Origin: Arcicella aurantiaca
GTDB taxonomy: Bacteria; Bacteroidota; Bacteroidia; Cytophagales; Spirosomataceae
DNA length: 64,000 bases
Reading direction: 5' to 3'
Assembly (NCBI RefSeq): GCF_003148625.1
Contig: NZ_QGGO01000027.1
Location: 2,907 to 66,906, forward strand
Positions 18,101 to 26,269 of the stretch are shown here, piece after piece. A program made the translations under genes and the position numbers. The notes under the pieces were generated by a model that worked only from the letters and a program-made list of their open reading frames with translations, did no database searches and was not told where the DNA came from. Each line of letters opens with the position of its first letter. Position 1 is the stretch's first letter.

Positions 18101-18251
18101 ACAGGTTGTTTTCGAGACTCTAAAATCTCTCCGAAAAGAAAATAGAATTGTTGGTGTAATTTCACACGTTGAAGATTTACAACAAGAAATTGACCGTTAT
18201 TTGACTGTTCGGAACGATGAAGAATTGGGAAGTTTGATAACGGTCAATTAA
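15156..18251 (+). CDS. sbcC: Exonuclease subunit SbcC (Rad50-like ATPase)
   Basis: ATPase and tether subunit of SbcCD. I choose the GTG at 15156, giving MIPKYLKIKGLYSYKS and 1031 residues, because this matches the family N-terminus; upstream ATGs fall in the terminator before it. Walker A GSVGSGKSS is at about 35-43. Long coiled coils flank the zinc hook CPLC near 518-521. The ABC signature TLSGGQKFQAALSLALAL and Walker B FFFLDEGFGSLD are near the C-terminus. The cassette between sbcD and sbcC could uncouple expression of the two subunits; I see no strict TAnnTTTG promoter between the terminator and the GTG. The glycosyltransferase gene follows after 19 bp. Confidence 0.94.
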   Translation: MIPKYLKIKGLYSYKSEQEIHFDQLTEAALFGIFGSVGSGKSSILEAITFALYGDTERLNSKGDDRTYNMMNLRSDDLSIDFECLAGKDAQHYRFSVRGKRNSKNFKDVKTFERKAYLKLNEEWSPITAEDVAEKVIGLSYENFRRTIIIPQGRFQEFIELRDNDRTKMMKELFNLDKYDLSRKVGSLNTKNKLTLSNLEGQLMSLGEATPDMVVHHEFELKLARQEIKVFTEQLEVENEFDKALTELRQATEKIQILNVQVLDLENKKDFFKQKEETLKIYEICSRQFKSLLELKKSNKAVLERNQEVFQKNEKQLTLIEKSLIEAKEKLDILRPQYDQKEALLTEAKELETVIEILENQVQLTKKSGAIERGLEIQKTKENELGLLKNQKQDAVLANDKLKTELPNIQEFSSIKTWFNEADFLQETKRKTHDEAGNLQKELVKQQDLRVEKISAINQHFSLEIPTDCTTEILENAFADLLKKAEQEQQILTEKLEHLNTQAVLQQYATDLKDGDECPLCGAVHHPALSQNGHDFKQEISIIKVKISDFQKLPSRVRTAQMPVEKIFSEISNLEKNKTAIRNKWDEIKTKIETHEQNFIWEKFDKADREGFEKTFNSITELQKQISDNEILIKNLDLKFEQDSQAKIKDIDTPLLNLQNEISGLKITIETLSKQLSKIQLSDYENLSKEEVLSKIKSLKNQYETLKNDFETTQKKVSDFEQEKNVIAGSQQALSEVLKEAQCELKNTQEQIENLLVINNFDSENKISDILQEALDIDLERSEIEMYNTTLKTLTQELETYQKNYENLTYDPEKHKAVSIKIEEITNNLNIQRKEEGRIGGLLKKAQEDLAKKMELLKEQEKLKIREQHLSDLATLFRGNGFVDFVSSVHLQNLCNAANVRFHKMTRQQLHLELGDDNSFWVRDVLNGGRSRLLKTLSGGQKFQAALSLALALADNIHTLTESKHNFFFLDEGFGSLDRESLQVVFETLKSLRKENRIVGVISHVEDLQQEIDRYLTVRNDEELGSLITVN

Positions 18252-18270
18252 TCGCATAAAATTAACATTC

Positions 18271-19251
18271 ATGAACATCTTAATTTTCCATAATTCGGTA
18301 TTACCAGTTAGTAAATACGGCGGAACTGAACGCATTATTTATTGGTTGGGTAAACAATACACGCAAATGGGGCATCGAGTTACTTTTTTGGCTCAGGCTA
18401 ATTCCCAAAGTGATTTTGCCGATATAATTGTGTATAATCCTGCTTTATCTGTTGACTCGCAAGTGCCTGATGACATTGATATTGTTCACCTCGACCACAC
18501 GCCTGTTCATCCGCTTCGTAAGCCGTACATTGTGATGATGCAAGGCAATCCGAGTTTTGATTTAGATTGCGATTTGAATACCATTTTCGTGTCTAAAAAT
18601 CAGGCAACTCGCTATGGTTCAGAGGCTTTCGTACATAATGGTTTGTATTTACCTGACTACGGCAAACCTACTTTCACCCAAAAAAGAACGCATTTACATT
18701 TTTTGGCAAAGGCAGCTTGGCGACTCAAAAATGTAAAAGGAGCAATTGAATTAGCCCGAAAAACGAACAATAAATTAGCCGTTTTAGGTGGTTCTCGACT
18801 AAACTTAAAAATGGGTTTTCGCTTTACGCCGTACCCAAGTATTAAATTTTACGGAATGGTTGGCGGTGAGGAAAAGAATCAATTGTTGAATAACTCTAAG
18901 GGTTTATTATTCCCTGTTTTATGGCACGAACCTTTCGGAATTGCTCTGATTGAAAGTTTGTACATGGGTACGCCTGTGTTCGGAACGCCGTATGGTTCTT
19001 TGCCCGAATTGATTACGCCAGAAGTTGGTTTTTTATCAAACAGAAAATCGGAATTGGTTGCTAATATTAACGATATTGAGCGTTTTGACAACAAGAAATG
19101 CTCGGAATATGTAGCGGATAATTTTACTATCAAACATACCGCTGAGGCATATTTGAAGTATTATGAAGTGGTGATGAATGGAAAAACTATTAATCAAAAA
19201 CCGCCAAGAGAAATAGAAAAACCTGATAAGTTTTTGTATTGGGGAGAATAG
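18271..19251 (+). CDS. Glycosyltransferase family 4 protein
   Basis: A 326-residue GT-B-fold glycosyltransferase that would transfer a sugar from a nucleotide-sugar donor. The N-terminus has the acceptor-side glycine loop (VSKYGGTERIIYWLGK) and the C-terminal half has the GT4 donor motif EPFGIALIESLYMGTPVFGT with the conserved E-x7-E spacing, followed by GSLPELI. It starts 19 bp after sbcC and probably shares its transcript. No other glycan gene is nearby, so donor and acceptor cannot be inferred. Confidence 0.88.
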   Translation: MNILIFHNSVLPVSKYGGTERIIYWLGKQYTQMGHRVTFLAQANSQSDFADIIVYNPALSVDSQVPDDIDIVHLDHTPVHPLRKPYIVMMQGNPSFDLDCDLNTIFVSKNQATRYGSEAFVHNGLYLPDYGKPTFTQKRTHLHFLAKAAWRLKNVKGAIELARKTNNKLAVLGGSRLNLKMGFRFTPYPSIKFYGMVGGEEKNQLLNNSKGLLFPVLWHEPFGIALIESLYMGTPVFGTPYGSLPELITPEVGFLSNRKSELVANINDIERFDNKKCSEYVADNFTIKHTAEAYLKYYEVVMNGKTINQKPPREIEKPDKFLYWGE

Positions 19252-19301
19252 GTGTGGTGGATTTGTTACTGGGAATTAGTGGACTGGTTACTGGAATGAA
19301 G

Positions 19302-19724
19302 TTATTTAACTTTTTTTGAAGTTATCCATTTATAAAGTAATTGTACCCTTGAAATAAATACATCTTTATTAATTAGATAATATAAGATAATGATTAGAAG
19401 AACTTCGAACCTAATAGGGGGCGTATTTACTTCTGTTTTTTTATTGGGAAGGTTTATGAAAAAACCAACAGAAAAATTTTTGATATGAGGGAAAAATACG
19501 GTAATATTAAAAAGTCCAAGAACTAAAAGTAGTCCAGTGAAAGTAACTCCCCATTCAAAATTTCTGAAATACAAAACAGCATTTATTACTGTAAAGGCAA
19601 GAGCAATGTATTGATAATTTGTGATGAAATTTTCAATAAAAATAAATGAGAAAAATGTATAACACATTATTAAACAGACAATTACAAAAGGAATTAATTG
19701 TTTCTGTTTTTTATTCAAATTCAT
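19302..19724 (-). CDS. Small multi-pass membrane protein, unknown function
   Basis: A 140-residue hydrophobic protein with about four predicted membrane spans (around 12-32, 38-54, 58-75 and 108-122), a Lys-rich N-terminus (MNLNKKQKQ) and a Lys-rich C-terminus, suggesting both ends are cytoplasmic. No family is recognised. It is convergent with the glycosyltransferase gene, and a perfect hairpin lies just upstream at 19760-19792. Confidence 0.65.
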   Translation of the reverse strand: MNLNKKQKQLIPFVIVCLIMCYTFFSFIFIENFITNYQYIALAFTVINAVLYFRNFEWGVTFTGLLLVLGLFNITVFFPHIKNFSVGFFINLPNKKTEVNTPPIRFEVLLIIILYYLINKDVFISRVQLLYKWITSKKVK

Positions 19725-19759
19725 TTTATTTTCTTGAGTATATTTAAAAATGTTGTTTT

Positions 19760-19792
19760 ACGGAAGTCGTCGTTTTGAACGACGACTTCCGT
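19760..19792. repeat. Perfect 15-bp-arm inverted repeat
   Basis: ACGGAAGTCGTCGTT (19760-19774) and its exact complement (19778-19792) are separated by only TTG. It sits about 35 bp before the start of the membrane-protein gene on the minus strand. There is no T-run, so it is not a standard terminator. It is far more G+C-rich than its surroundings, which suggests a dispersed palindromic unit or an operator. Confidence 0.75.
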
Positions 19793-19861
19793 TGAAGCTC
19801 AAATATACAATGATTTTTAAAAACCAGTAACCCATTCCCAATCCACCAATAACTAAACACG

Positions 19862-20848
19862 CTACTTAACTTCAAAAACGCCCTCTCCTATTCTATATCC
19901 TTCTGAGTAAAGTTCAATGATGTGCTTTCCTTCTTTATATGATAACCCACGACTGTAAACAAATTCTACTGACTGATGAGAATTGTCGTAGATAATTTTC
20001 TGTTTTGCCGTATAAGTCATTTCTTTATTCTTGTAGTTGAACGTTCCCGAACCCGTTGCCATGTCTGCAATCGTTGCTCCTGATGGGTCGATAATTCTTA
20101 GGAAAATCGTTTTTGCTTCACGAGTCGTCACTTGATTTTCTTGTAAATAGAATGTAATTCTTACTTTATCTACTCTTTTTGAACGATAAACGCCTCCGTC
20201 ACTTTCCTTTCCTTTCGTTGAAATTGCATAAATATTGATACTTTCGGCACGTAATGCAGCCGCTTGAGACACTTTTTCGTTTAATTCTCGGTTACGAGCT
20301 TCTACTTCTTTGGCACGGTCTGCTAATTCTTTTTGCTTGATAGTAAAATTCATTGCCGAATCGCTCAATGCTCTTTGGGCGTAAGAAATTCCTTCTAATA
20401 AATTCTGCGTTTCTTTACTCAATGAGTCGTTTTTGGCAACTAAAATTCCATTTTCTCTACGTAATTTGTTTAATTCTACATCTTTCTGACCCAACAAAAT
20501 CATGTATTCTTTGATTTTCGATTGGTATTTTTTCACCGAAAATCCTTCCATTTTTTGCAACGAAAGTTTATCAGCCTGCAATTGTTCTTTTGCACGCATC
20601 AATTCTTCTACATTTCCACCAAGTTTTTTGATTTCAATAATCTTGCTATTCAACTGATTTTCGATTGAATCCAACTTTGTATTTGCCTGCAATAATTCTT
20701 TGGCTTGTAAAGTCGTAATTTCTTCAGCTTTATGATTATTCTGACGCTCACGAACGTATAAAAAACCCAATGCTAATGCTAAAAGTCCTAAGACTGCCAC
20801 AGCAATTTTCAGTTTATTTTCGCTTTGTCTATTCGGATTATACTCCAT
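19862..20848 (-). CDS. Membrane-anchored coiled-coil protein, unknown function
   Basis: A 328-residue protein with one N-terminal membrane span (about 14-31, KIAVAVLGLLALALGFLY), a long coiled coil (about 40-205, full of Lys/Glu/Gln heptads) and a C-terminal beta domain (about 210-328, ending YSEGYRIGEGVFEVK). The topology is an inner-membrane anchor with a periplasmic or cytoplasmic rod. I recall similar proteins as conserved hypotheticals in Cytophagales but know no function. It is followed by word-repeat sequence near 19820-19855. Confidence 0.75.
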   Translation of the reverse strand: MEYNPNRQSENKLKIAVAVLGLLALALGFLYVRERQNNHKAEEITTLQAKELLQANTKLDSIENQLNSKIIEIKKLGGNVEELMRAKEQLQADKLSLQKMEGFSVKKYQSKIKEYMILLGQKDVELNKLRRENGILVAKNDSLSKETQNLLEGISYAQRALSDSAMNFTIKQKELADRAKEVEARNRELNEKVSQAAALRAESINIYAISTKGKESDGGVYRSKRVDKVRITFYLQENQVTTREAKTIFLRIIDPSGATIADMATGSGTFNYKNKEMTYTAKQKIIYDNSHQSVEFVYSRGLSYKEGKHIIELYSEGYRIGEGVFEVK

Positions 20849-21241
20849 TTCAGATTTTTTATATTTAATGGGTCGTGTTAATTTAAAAACGCTTTTTCTT
20901 GTCTTTTATTTAAAAAAATAATCCACGAACAATGTTTAATTTTACAAATCTAAGTTATTGCAACTGATAACGCAAAAAATTGTAATAATCAACTAATCCT
21001 TATGAGTTATCGGTCATTTAATTCAGATTGTATTTCTAATTATTTTAGGCTGACGTAAGTAATGAGACAAAATAAAACGCTATTTTAAAATATCACAAAC
21101 CATTGATAATCAAGTTTATGATAATCGTAAATCGTAATTCTTAAATCGTCATTGTACTTACTTCGACAATCAGCGAAAACAAACATAATTTAATTTATAC
21201 AGTTTTAAGTCAAAAGTCAATAGCTTAAAACAATTCAAATA
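20849..21241. other. Divergent intergenic region, no feature recognised
   Basis: AT-rich space between the coiled-coil gene (minus) and yggS (plus). Both genes should have promoters here, but I find no complete TTG/TAnnTTTG pair, no riboswitch and no tRNA. Confidence 0.4.
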
Positions 21242-21910
21242 ATGAATATAGCAGAAAATATAGACAAAATCAAGGCTGAATTGGCAGGTACTTCTGCCCG
21301 ATTGATTGCCGTTACAAAAACGAAGCCTTTAGAAGACTTACAAGCCGCTTATGATGCCAATTGTACAATTTTTGGGGAAAATAAAGTCCAAGAAATGGTG
21401 CAAAAATGGGAAGTGTTACCCAAAGATATTGAATGGCATTTAATTGGACATTTACAATCCAACAAAGTGAAGTACATGGCTGAATTTGTAGCAATGATTC
21501 ACTCGGTAGATTCTTTGAAATTGTTGCAAGAAATAGACAAACAAGCCTCAAAACATAACCGAGTAATTGATTGTTTGCTACAAATTTATATCGCCCAAGA
21601 GGAAACCAAATTTGGATTATCGGAAGATGAAGCTCGTGAGATTTTGGATTCAGAGGAATTTAAAGCCATGAAAAATATCCGAATTGTGGGAGTAATGGGC
21701 ATGGCAACCAATACCGACGACCAAGAGCAAATCAGATTGGAATTTAGAAGTTTAAAAACGTTCTTCGAAACGCTGAAATCGGAATATTCTGCAAACGAAA
21801 ACTTACAATTCCGTGAAATTTCAATGGGAATGTCTGGCGATTTTATGATTGCAGCCGAAGAAGGTTCAACCCTTGTGCGAGTTGGTTCTGCCATTTTTGG
21901 AAGTCGATAA
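21242..21910 (+). CDS. yggS: YggS-family pyridoxal 5'-phosphate homeostasis protein
   Basis: A 222-residue PLP-binding protein of the YggS/PROSC family, a single alanine-racemase-like TIM barrel that buffers PLP and affects amino-acid metabolism without known catalysis. The PLP lysine is in LIAVTKTKP (Lys26). FGENKVQEMVQKW, WHLIGHLQSNKVKYM and the phosphate-binding SMGMSGDF are all present. Length is normal. A sugar kinase gene follows after 42 bp on the same strand. Confidence 0.95.
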   Translation: MNIAENIDKIKAELAGTSARLIAVTKTKPLEDLQAAYDANCTIFGENKVQEMVQKWEVLPKDIEWHLIGHLQSNKVKYMAEFVAMIHSVDSLKLLQEIDKQASKHNRVIDCLLQIYIAQEETKFGLSEDEAREILDSEEFKAMKNIRIVGVMGMATNTDDQEQIRLEFRSLKTFFETLKSEYSANENLQFREISMGMSGDFMIAAEEGSTLVRVGSAIFGSR

Positions 21911-21952
21911 TCAATTACAAAAAATAACCATTTTATAAACATTAATACAATA

Positions 21953-22843
21953 ATGCCATTTAATCAAAATTATATCTGCTGCTTTGGGGAAGTTCTTTGG
22001 GACTTGCTACCATCTGGCAAACTTCCCGGAGGAGCTCCCATGAATGTTGCCACCCATTTACAAAATTTAGGAACTCCGTCGGTAGTGATAAGCCGTGTTG
22101 GGAATGATGAATTGGGCGATGAAATCAAGACATTTTTGCAAGACAAAAACTGTACACTTGACTTCATTCAAACCGACGAAAGCCACCCAACAGGAAAAGT
22201 AAACGTATTTTTATCCGAAAAACACGAAGCTACTTATGAAATCGTTCACCCTGTGGCTTGGGATTTCATCAGTATTTCTCCCGAAACAATCGACTTAGTA
22301 AAAAACGCTAAAGGCTTAATTTTCGGAACATTAGCTTGCCGAGATACGCATACAAAAAATACATTATTAGCCTTGTTAGAAGTTGCTCCGCTAAAAATTT
22401 ATGATGTCAATTTGCGTCCTCCGCATTATACACAAGCATTGGTTGAGACGTTTTTACACAAAGCCGACATTGTCAAAATGAACGAAGATGAGTTAGAAAT
22501 CATCACAAATTGGTACGGATTTACGGAAGGCAATGACGAACAAAAATTGTCGCAATTGAAAGATAAATTCAATTTACAAACGCTTATTGTAACGCAAGGA
22601 GGAGATGGTGCGATGGTTTTGGCAGAACAAGGATTCTACAAATCAAACGGCTTTAAGGTAACGGTAATGGATACGATTGGCAGTGGAGATTCATTTTTGG
22701 CGGGTTTCTTGACCAATTATTTAGCAGGAAAACCTATTGATTATGCCCTCACGTATGCGTGTGCTTTAGGTGCTTTGGTGGCATCACACAAAGGAGCAAA
22801 TCCACCGATTCAGGAAGTTGATATTTTGGAAATGATTGGTTGA
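21953..22843 (+). CDS. PfkB-family carbohydrate kinase, fructokinase-like
   Basis: A 296-residue ribokinase-fold kinase. It begins CCFGEVLWDLLPSGKLPGGA, the fructokinase-type start with the GGAPMNVA sugar-binding segment, and carries the catalytic DTIGSGDSFLAGFL motif (anion hole and Asp base) near residue 240. It would phosphorylate a hexose, probably fructose, with ATP in the cytoplasm. It follows yggS closely. Substrate is inferred from the subfamily motif only. Confidence 0.9.
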   Translation: MPFNQNYICCFGEVLWDLLPSGKLPGGAPMNVATHLQNLGTPSVVISRVGNDELGDEIKTFLQDKNCTLDFIQTDESHPTGKVNVFLSEKHEATYEIVHPVAWDFISISPETIDLVKNAKGLIFGTLACRDTHTKNTLLALLEVAPLKIYDVNLRPPHYTQALVETFLHKADIVKMNEDELEIITNWYGFTEGNDEQKLSQLKDKFNLQTLIVTQGGDGAMVLAEQGFYKSNGFKVTVMDTIGSGDSFLAGFLTNYLAGKPIDYALTYACALGALVASHKGANPPIQEVDILEMIG

Positions 22844-22844
22844 T

Positions 22845-23092
22845 TGGTTACGGGTTGATTAGTTACTGGTTATTGGTTATTGGAGATTGGTTACTGGTTA
22901 ATTGGTTATCAGTTGATTAGTTACTGGAAATTAGTTTGCGTGTTTTCCCCTTCACCAATTTCCAGTAACTAATAACCAATTTCTAATAACCAGTAACCAA
23001 TAACCAGTAACCAGTAACCAATAACCAGTAACCAATAACCAGTAACCAATAACCAGTAACCAATAACCAATAACCAATTCCCAGTAACTAAT
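22845..23092. repeat. Large inverted array of 7-bp words (GGTTACT/GGTTATT and complement)
   Basis: The left half is built of TTGGTTACTGG/TTGGTTATTGG words. The right half (about 22960-23090) is an almost regular tandem of CCAATAA and CCAGTAA heptamers, giving a 14-bp higher period. The halves are complementary, so the region can form a hairpin of roughly 100 bp per arm. It lies between convergent genes. There are no unique spacers, so it is not a CRISPR array. Confidence 0.85.
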
Positions 23093-23378
23093 TCAAAACC
23101 ATTTTCGGGAAACGATACATTTGAGAATCATAAACCATCAATTGGTCGATTTCTAACTCAAAGTATTTGTATAAAGGCGAACGTTCGAGTTGCTTATGAA
23201 TATCGGGTTTGTCTTTGGCATTCATGGTTATCCAACCACGCCCAACCTCCGCAGAAATTGCGTAAGAATCAATCACTCCTTTCAATATCAGCTCATTAAT
23301 TACGCCACGATGTTTGGGAACGAGACTCATAAAATCCTCATCAATACTAAAAAAAACACTTACCTGATATTTGTTCAT
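23088..23378 (-). CDS. Small ferredoxin-like (YCII / muconolactone-isomerase-like) protein
   Basis: A 96-residue protein from the ATG at 23378 (MNKYQVSVFFSIDEDFMSLV); an upstream in-frame ATG would add 25 residues unlike this family. The pattern of one strand, a helix (HRGVINELILKG), a strand with Ser/Ala/Glu, WITMNAKD, and a C-terminal helix resembles dimeric alpha/beta-barrel proteins of the YCII or muconolactone-isomerase-like type. Exact function is unknown. It is downstream of the anti-sigma operon but separated from it by a terminator. Confidence 0.7.
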   Translation of the reverse strand: MNKYQVSVFFSIDEDFMSLVPKHRGVINELILKGVIDSYAISAEVGRGWITMNAKDKPDIHKQLERSPLYKYFELEIDQLMVYDSQMYRFPKMVLN

Positions 23379-23472
23379 CTTACGTCTTTTTGATTCTTGG
23401 TAAATATAGCGGTTATTAGGGATTAGGCAAATAGGAAAGAAAAATACTTTCAACTACCAAGGCAAACATAAA

Positions 23473-23509
23473 AAAAACCTTGACAGTTCGATTTACTATC
23501 AAGGTTTTT
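23473..23509 (-). terminator. Rho-independent terminator after the sigma/anti-sigma operon
   Basis: AAAAACCTTGA (23473-23483) pairs with TCAAGGTTTTT (23499-23509). Read on the minus strand the stem is followed by a T-run. It lies 30 bp past the anti-sigma stop codon. Confidence 0.85.
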
Positions 23510-23538
23510 AGTTTAAGAATGGGTAATTGAACCAAATC

Positions 23539-24396
23539 TTACACGGCTCCCATTACGTAAACTGCTCCTTTTGGACCAGCTTCTGTGGTACTTCCTCCTG
23601 TATTTTCCAATGAAATCGCAAAAGCTACTGCGTTTGAGAATGACTTCATTTTCAAAATATTTCCTTTGCTATCAATCATACCTGCATCAACGGGTTTGCC
23701 GTCAACAATTGCCCAAAGTTGGTATTGTTTTCCTGTTGGAACTTCTGGCAATGATAACGCTGAAAGATATACTTCTTGCTTAGTTTTATCAAAATAAACT
23801 AATGCTTTCGCTTCTGGTGCAACTTCTTGCCCTGACAATTTAATAATCTTCACATCAGGGTTTTGTAAAATTGCTAATTCTTCTTGATAGCTTGCTTTCA
23901 AGGTCTGCCCTTCTTTGGCAAGAATTTGATTTTGACTTTCAAGAGCTAATACCTTTTCTTCCGAATTTTTCCAATTCTTGAAGAACCAAATATTTGCCCC
24001 AATACTTAGGGCTAATAATACCCACGAAGCCGCCATTTTAAAGATTGACCTCTGCGAGGCTGACGATTCGTTACGCTGATTGAGATTGATTACCTCACGA
24101 GGCTCAATGTCTTCTTTTACTGTTTGGTTAATCCCTTTTGAATACTTTTGCTCAACTGTTTTATGCTCATTAAAAAGATTGTCCATTATTTTATCTTTCA
24201 AAAAAGCAGGAGGTTGTTTTTCATATTGCAAAGCATAAGTTTCAAGTGAGTTTCTAATAGCATCTAATTCTTGGCGAATTGCAGGGTATTCCAGTGCCAG
24301 ACGTTCCACTTCTGCCGACTCCCCAGCAGTAGCTACACCTAACACGTAGCTTTCTAAAATGCCTGATTCTATATATTCCTTAGTGTTCATATCCAT
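23539..24396 (-). CDS. RskA-family anti-sigma factor
   Basis: A 285-residue membrane anti-sigma factor. The N-terminal sigma-binding part (about 1-80, IESGILESYVLGVATAGESA) lacks a zinc site, as in RskA. One membrane span lies around 130-150 (KMAASWVLLALSIGANIWFF). The extracytoplasmic C-terminal RskA domain contains GKQYQLWAIVDGKPVDAG and ends GPKGAVYVMGAV. The gene overlaps the end of the ECF sigma gene by 10 bp, the standard arrangement of sigma and its own inhibitor. The signal sensed is unknown. Confidence 0.92.
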   Translation of the reverse strand: MDMNTKEYIESGILESYVLGVATAGESAEVERLALEYPAIRQELDAIRNSLETYALQYEKQPPAFLKDKIMDNLFNEHKTVEQKYSKGINQTVKEDIEPREVINLNQRNESSASQRSIFKMAASWVLLALSIGANIWFFKNWKNSEEKVLALESQNQILAKEGQTLKASYQEELAILQNPDVKIIKLSGQEVAPEAKALVYFDKTKQEVYLSALSLPEVPTGKQYQLWAIVDGKPVDAGMIDSKGNILKMKSFSNAVAFAISLENTGGSTTEAGPKGAVYVMGAV

Positions 24397-24980
24397 TTAT
24401 CTAAAATTGCCGATAGCAAAACAAGTCCAAATTGTACAAAAAATTGTCTCAACTGCACAATAGCAGCTTTAACACGAGTTTTCACTGTTCCCAAAGGTAT
24501 TCCAAATTCATCTGCTACTTCTGCCTGTGTATAACCTTTGAAATAGAGTAATTCTATCATCTGTTGGTGTTCTGGGCGAAGATTCTCAACTACTTTTTTC
24601 AAACCAATGGCATCGACATCAAACTGACTATTTTCTTGATTATCAATCACGTTTATGTTTGAATCAATGTCTTGATTTCGTTGTGAATTTTGAAATTCTT
24701 GTGAGCGGATTCGGTCAATGGCAGTATTTCTTGCTACGTTCAGTATCCACGTAAACAAAGTTCCTTTAGAGCGGTTATAGCCGTCTATATTTTTCCAAAT
24801 CTTCACAAAAGAATCTTGCATAACATCGGCGGCTATTTCTTCTGAGCGGACTATTTTCAAAATAACGCCATACAATGCCGATGAATAATTATCATACAAG
24901 ATGGAGAAGCCTCGTTGGTCTTTGCTTTGCAGCAACACCACCAGAGCGTCTTCAGCTATAATCGTTTTACGTTTAGACAT
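24387..24980 (-). CDS. ECF RNA polymerase sigma factor (SigK/SigL-like)
   Basis: A 197-residue ECF sigma factor. Region 2 includes FSILYDNYSSALYGVILKIV and DVMQDSFVKIWKNID; region 4 includes YFKGYTQAEVADEFGIPLGT as the -35-binding helix-turn-helix. It is translationally coupled to the downstream RskA-type anti-sigma gene, so it should be held inactive at the membrane. The upstream fasciclin gene is a plausible target or co-regulated gene by position, as such linkage is common. Confidence 0.94.
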   Translation of the reverse strand: MSKRKTIIAEDALVVLLQSKDQRGFSILYDNYSSALYGVILKIVRSEEIAADVMQDSFVKIWKNIDGYNRSKGTLFTWILNVARNTAIDRIRSQEFQNSQRNQDIDSNINVIDNQENSQFDVDAIGLKKVVENLRPEHQQMIELLYFKGYTQAEVADEFGIPLGTVKTRVKAAIVQLRQFFVQFGLVLLSAILDKWI

Positions 24981-25521
24981 GAGTGTATTTTATCGATGAA
25001 TGAAGTATATTTATTCATACTTACCACATTCTGATTTTTGATGGCTTAATAAAGATAATGGTAATAATTGAGAGTTTCCAAAGGAAAATATTTAATCTTA
25101 AAAAACGCTGGAATACTTTATTCAAGACTAAAGTATAAAATAATGAACAATATGTTTTAAAAATTGTTTAAAGTTCTTTAAAAATAGGTATTTAGAAATT
25201 TTCGGGTTATTTCACAAAATATAATAAATTGGAAATAAGCAGTTTATGTTTTTAAAGGTCACATACTTAAATATGGCTTATTGAGTAATTTTAGAAACAA
25301 AGGACTTTCTCATTTTGGAAAGCCCTTTGTGTATTACCCATTATTAAACCACACCTGTCTATTAGGCGTGGAGGGAATCGTAAAATGAATCATAAAGGAA
25401 AGTACATATTAATTAGCGATAAAGCCGCCACTTATTAAAAGACAGGATAATTATTACCTCTCTTTGCTAATTAATATTCTGTACTTCAATCCTTTATCCC
25501 GCATTTTTTTCTCTCCATACC
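24981..25521. other. Intergenic region with several inverted repeats, possible structured RNA
   Basis: No gene is visible. An imperfect hairpin at 25297-25330 (ACAAAGGACTTTC with GGAAAGCCCTTTGT) reads on the minus strand as stem plus T-rich tail and may terminate the fasciclin transcript. Further stems: CCACACCT...AGGCGTGG at about 25350-25373, and a long imperfect pairing between AGTACATATTAATTAGC (about 25405) and GCTAATTAATATTCTGTACT (about 25467-25486). The latter could be a folded RNA or the remnant of a mobile element. Confidence 0.45.
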
Positions 25522-26073
25522 TTACATCTTAGGCAATACTACGGCGTCTAATACGTGGATAACACCATTTGATTGATACACGTCATAAGTAGAAATGTTT
25601 GCCATTCCGCCATTTTCGTCTTTCAACACAATATTATGAGAACCATTGAACATAGCTGTTAGCGTTCCACCACTAACGGTTTTAAATGTAGCCTTTCCTC
25701 CTCCTGCTTTAATTGCCTTAGCAATTGCATCAAAGTCATATTTTCCTGCTACTACGTGATACGTTAATACTTTTGCTAAAGTTGCTTTATTTTCTGGCTT
25801 CAATAATGTTTCAACAGTTCCTGCTGGTAAGTTTTCAAAGGCATCATTTACAGGGGCAAAAACTGTGAATGGTCCTTTTGTTTGTAGAGTAGTTACTAAA
25901 TCTGCTGCTTTTACGGCTGCAACAAGTGTTGTATGTGCTTTAGAGTTAACGGCATTTTCAACAATATTTTTTGTTGGATACATCGCTTCCGAACCTACTG
26001 TAACGGTTTGAGCGTTTATTGCAAATGATGCTATACCTGATATTAATCCGAATACTAATGTTACTTTTTTCAT
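25522..26073 (-). CDS. Secreted fasciclin (FAS1) domain protein
   Basis: A 183-residue single-FAS1 protein. The ATG at 26073 is chosen because it opens a clean signal peptide (MKKVTLVFGLISGIASFAINA); an upstream in-frame start would add 29 residues. FAS1 motifs follow: LVAAVKAADLVTTLQTKGPF, TVFAPVNDAFENLP, LTYHVVAGKYD and the C-terminal SNGVIHVLDAVVLP. FAS1 domains act in adhesion or as stress-related envelope proteins. In Bacteroidota and other phyla they are often encoded beside ECF/RskA pairs, as here. Confidence 0.93.
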   Translation of the reverse strand: MKKVTLVFGLISGIASFAINAQTVTVGSEAMYPTKNIVENAVNSKAHTTLVAAVKAADLVTTLQTKGPFTVFAPVNDAFENLPAGTVETLLKPENKATLAKVLTYHVVAGKYDFDAIAKAIKAGGGKATFKTVSGGTLTAMFNGSHNIVLKDENGGMANISTYDVYQSNGVIHVLDAVVLPKM

Positions 26074-26196
26074 TTGTTTGTGATGTTTATGAATGTTTTT
26101 AATTTGATGATGAATTGTGTGTATCATTAATGAACTTACAAACAGATTTACGGTAAACAATTGTAGTTGGATTTAGTTAGACGAAAAAAAAAGCAA

Positions 26197-26230
26197 AAAA
26201 CCCCACAAATGTTTCCATCTGTGGGGTTTT
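26197..26230 (-). terminator. Rho-independent terminator of the DUF1573 gene
   Basis: AAAACCCCACA (26197-26207) pairs with TGTGGGGTTTT (26220-26230). On the minus strand it is followed by a long T-run, 40 bp past the stop codon. Confidence 0.9.
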
Positions 26231-26269
26231 ATATTTTCTAACCTAATTGCTTAAAATTCGCAAATAGAA

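Noticed and set aside
22845-23092. CRISPR-like array of short repeats
   Set aside because: The units are 7-14 bp, have no unique spacers of constant length, and one half is the complement of the other. No cas gene is near.
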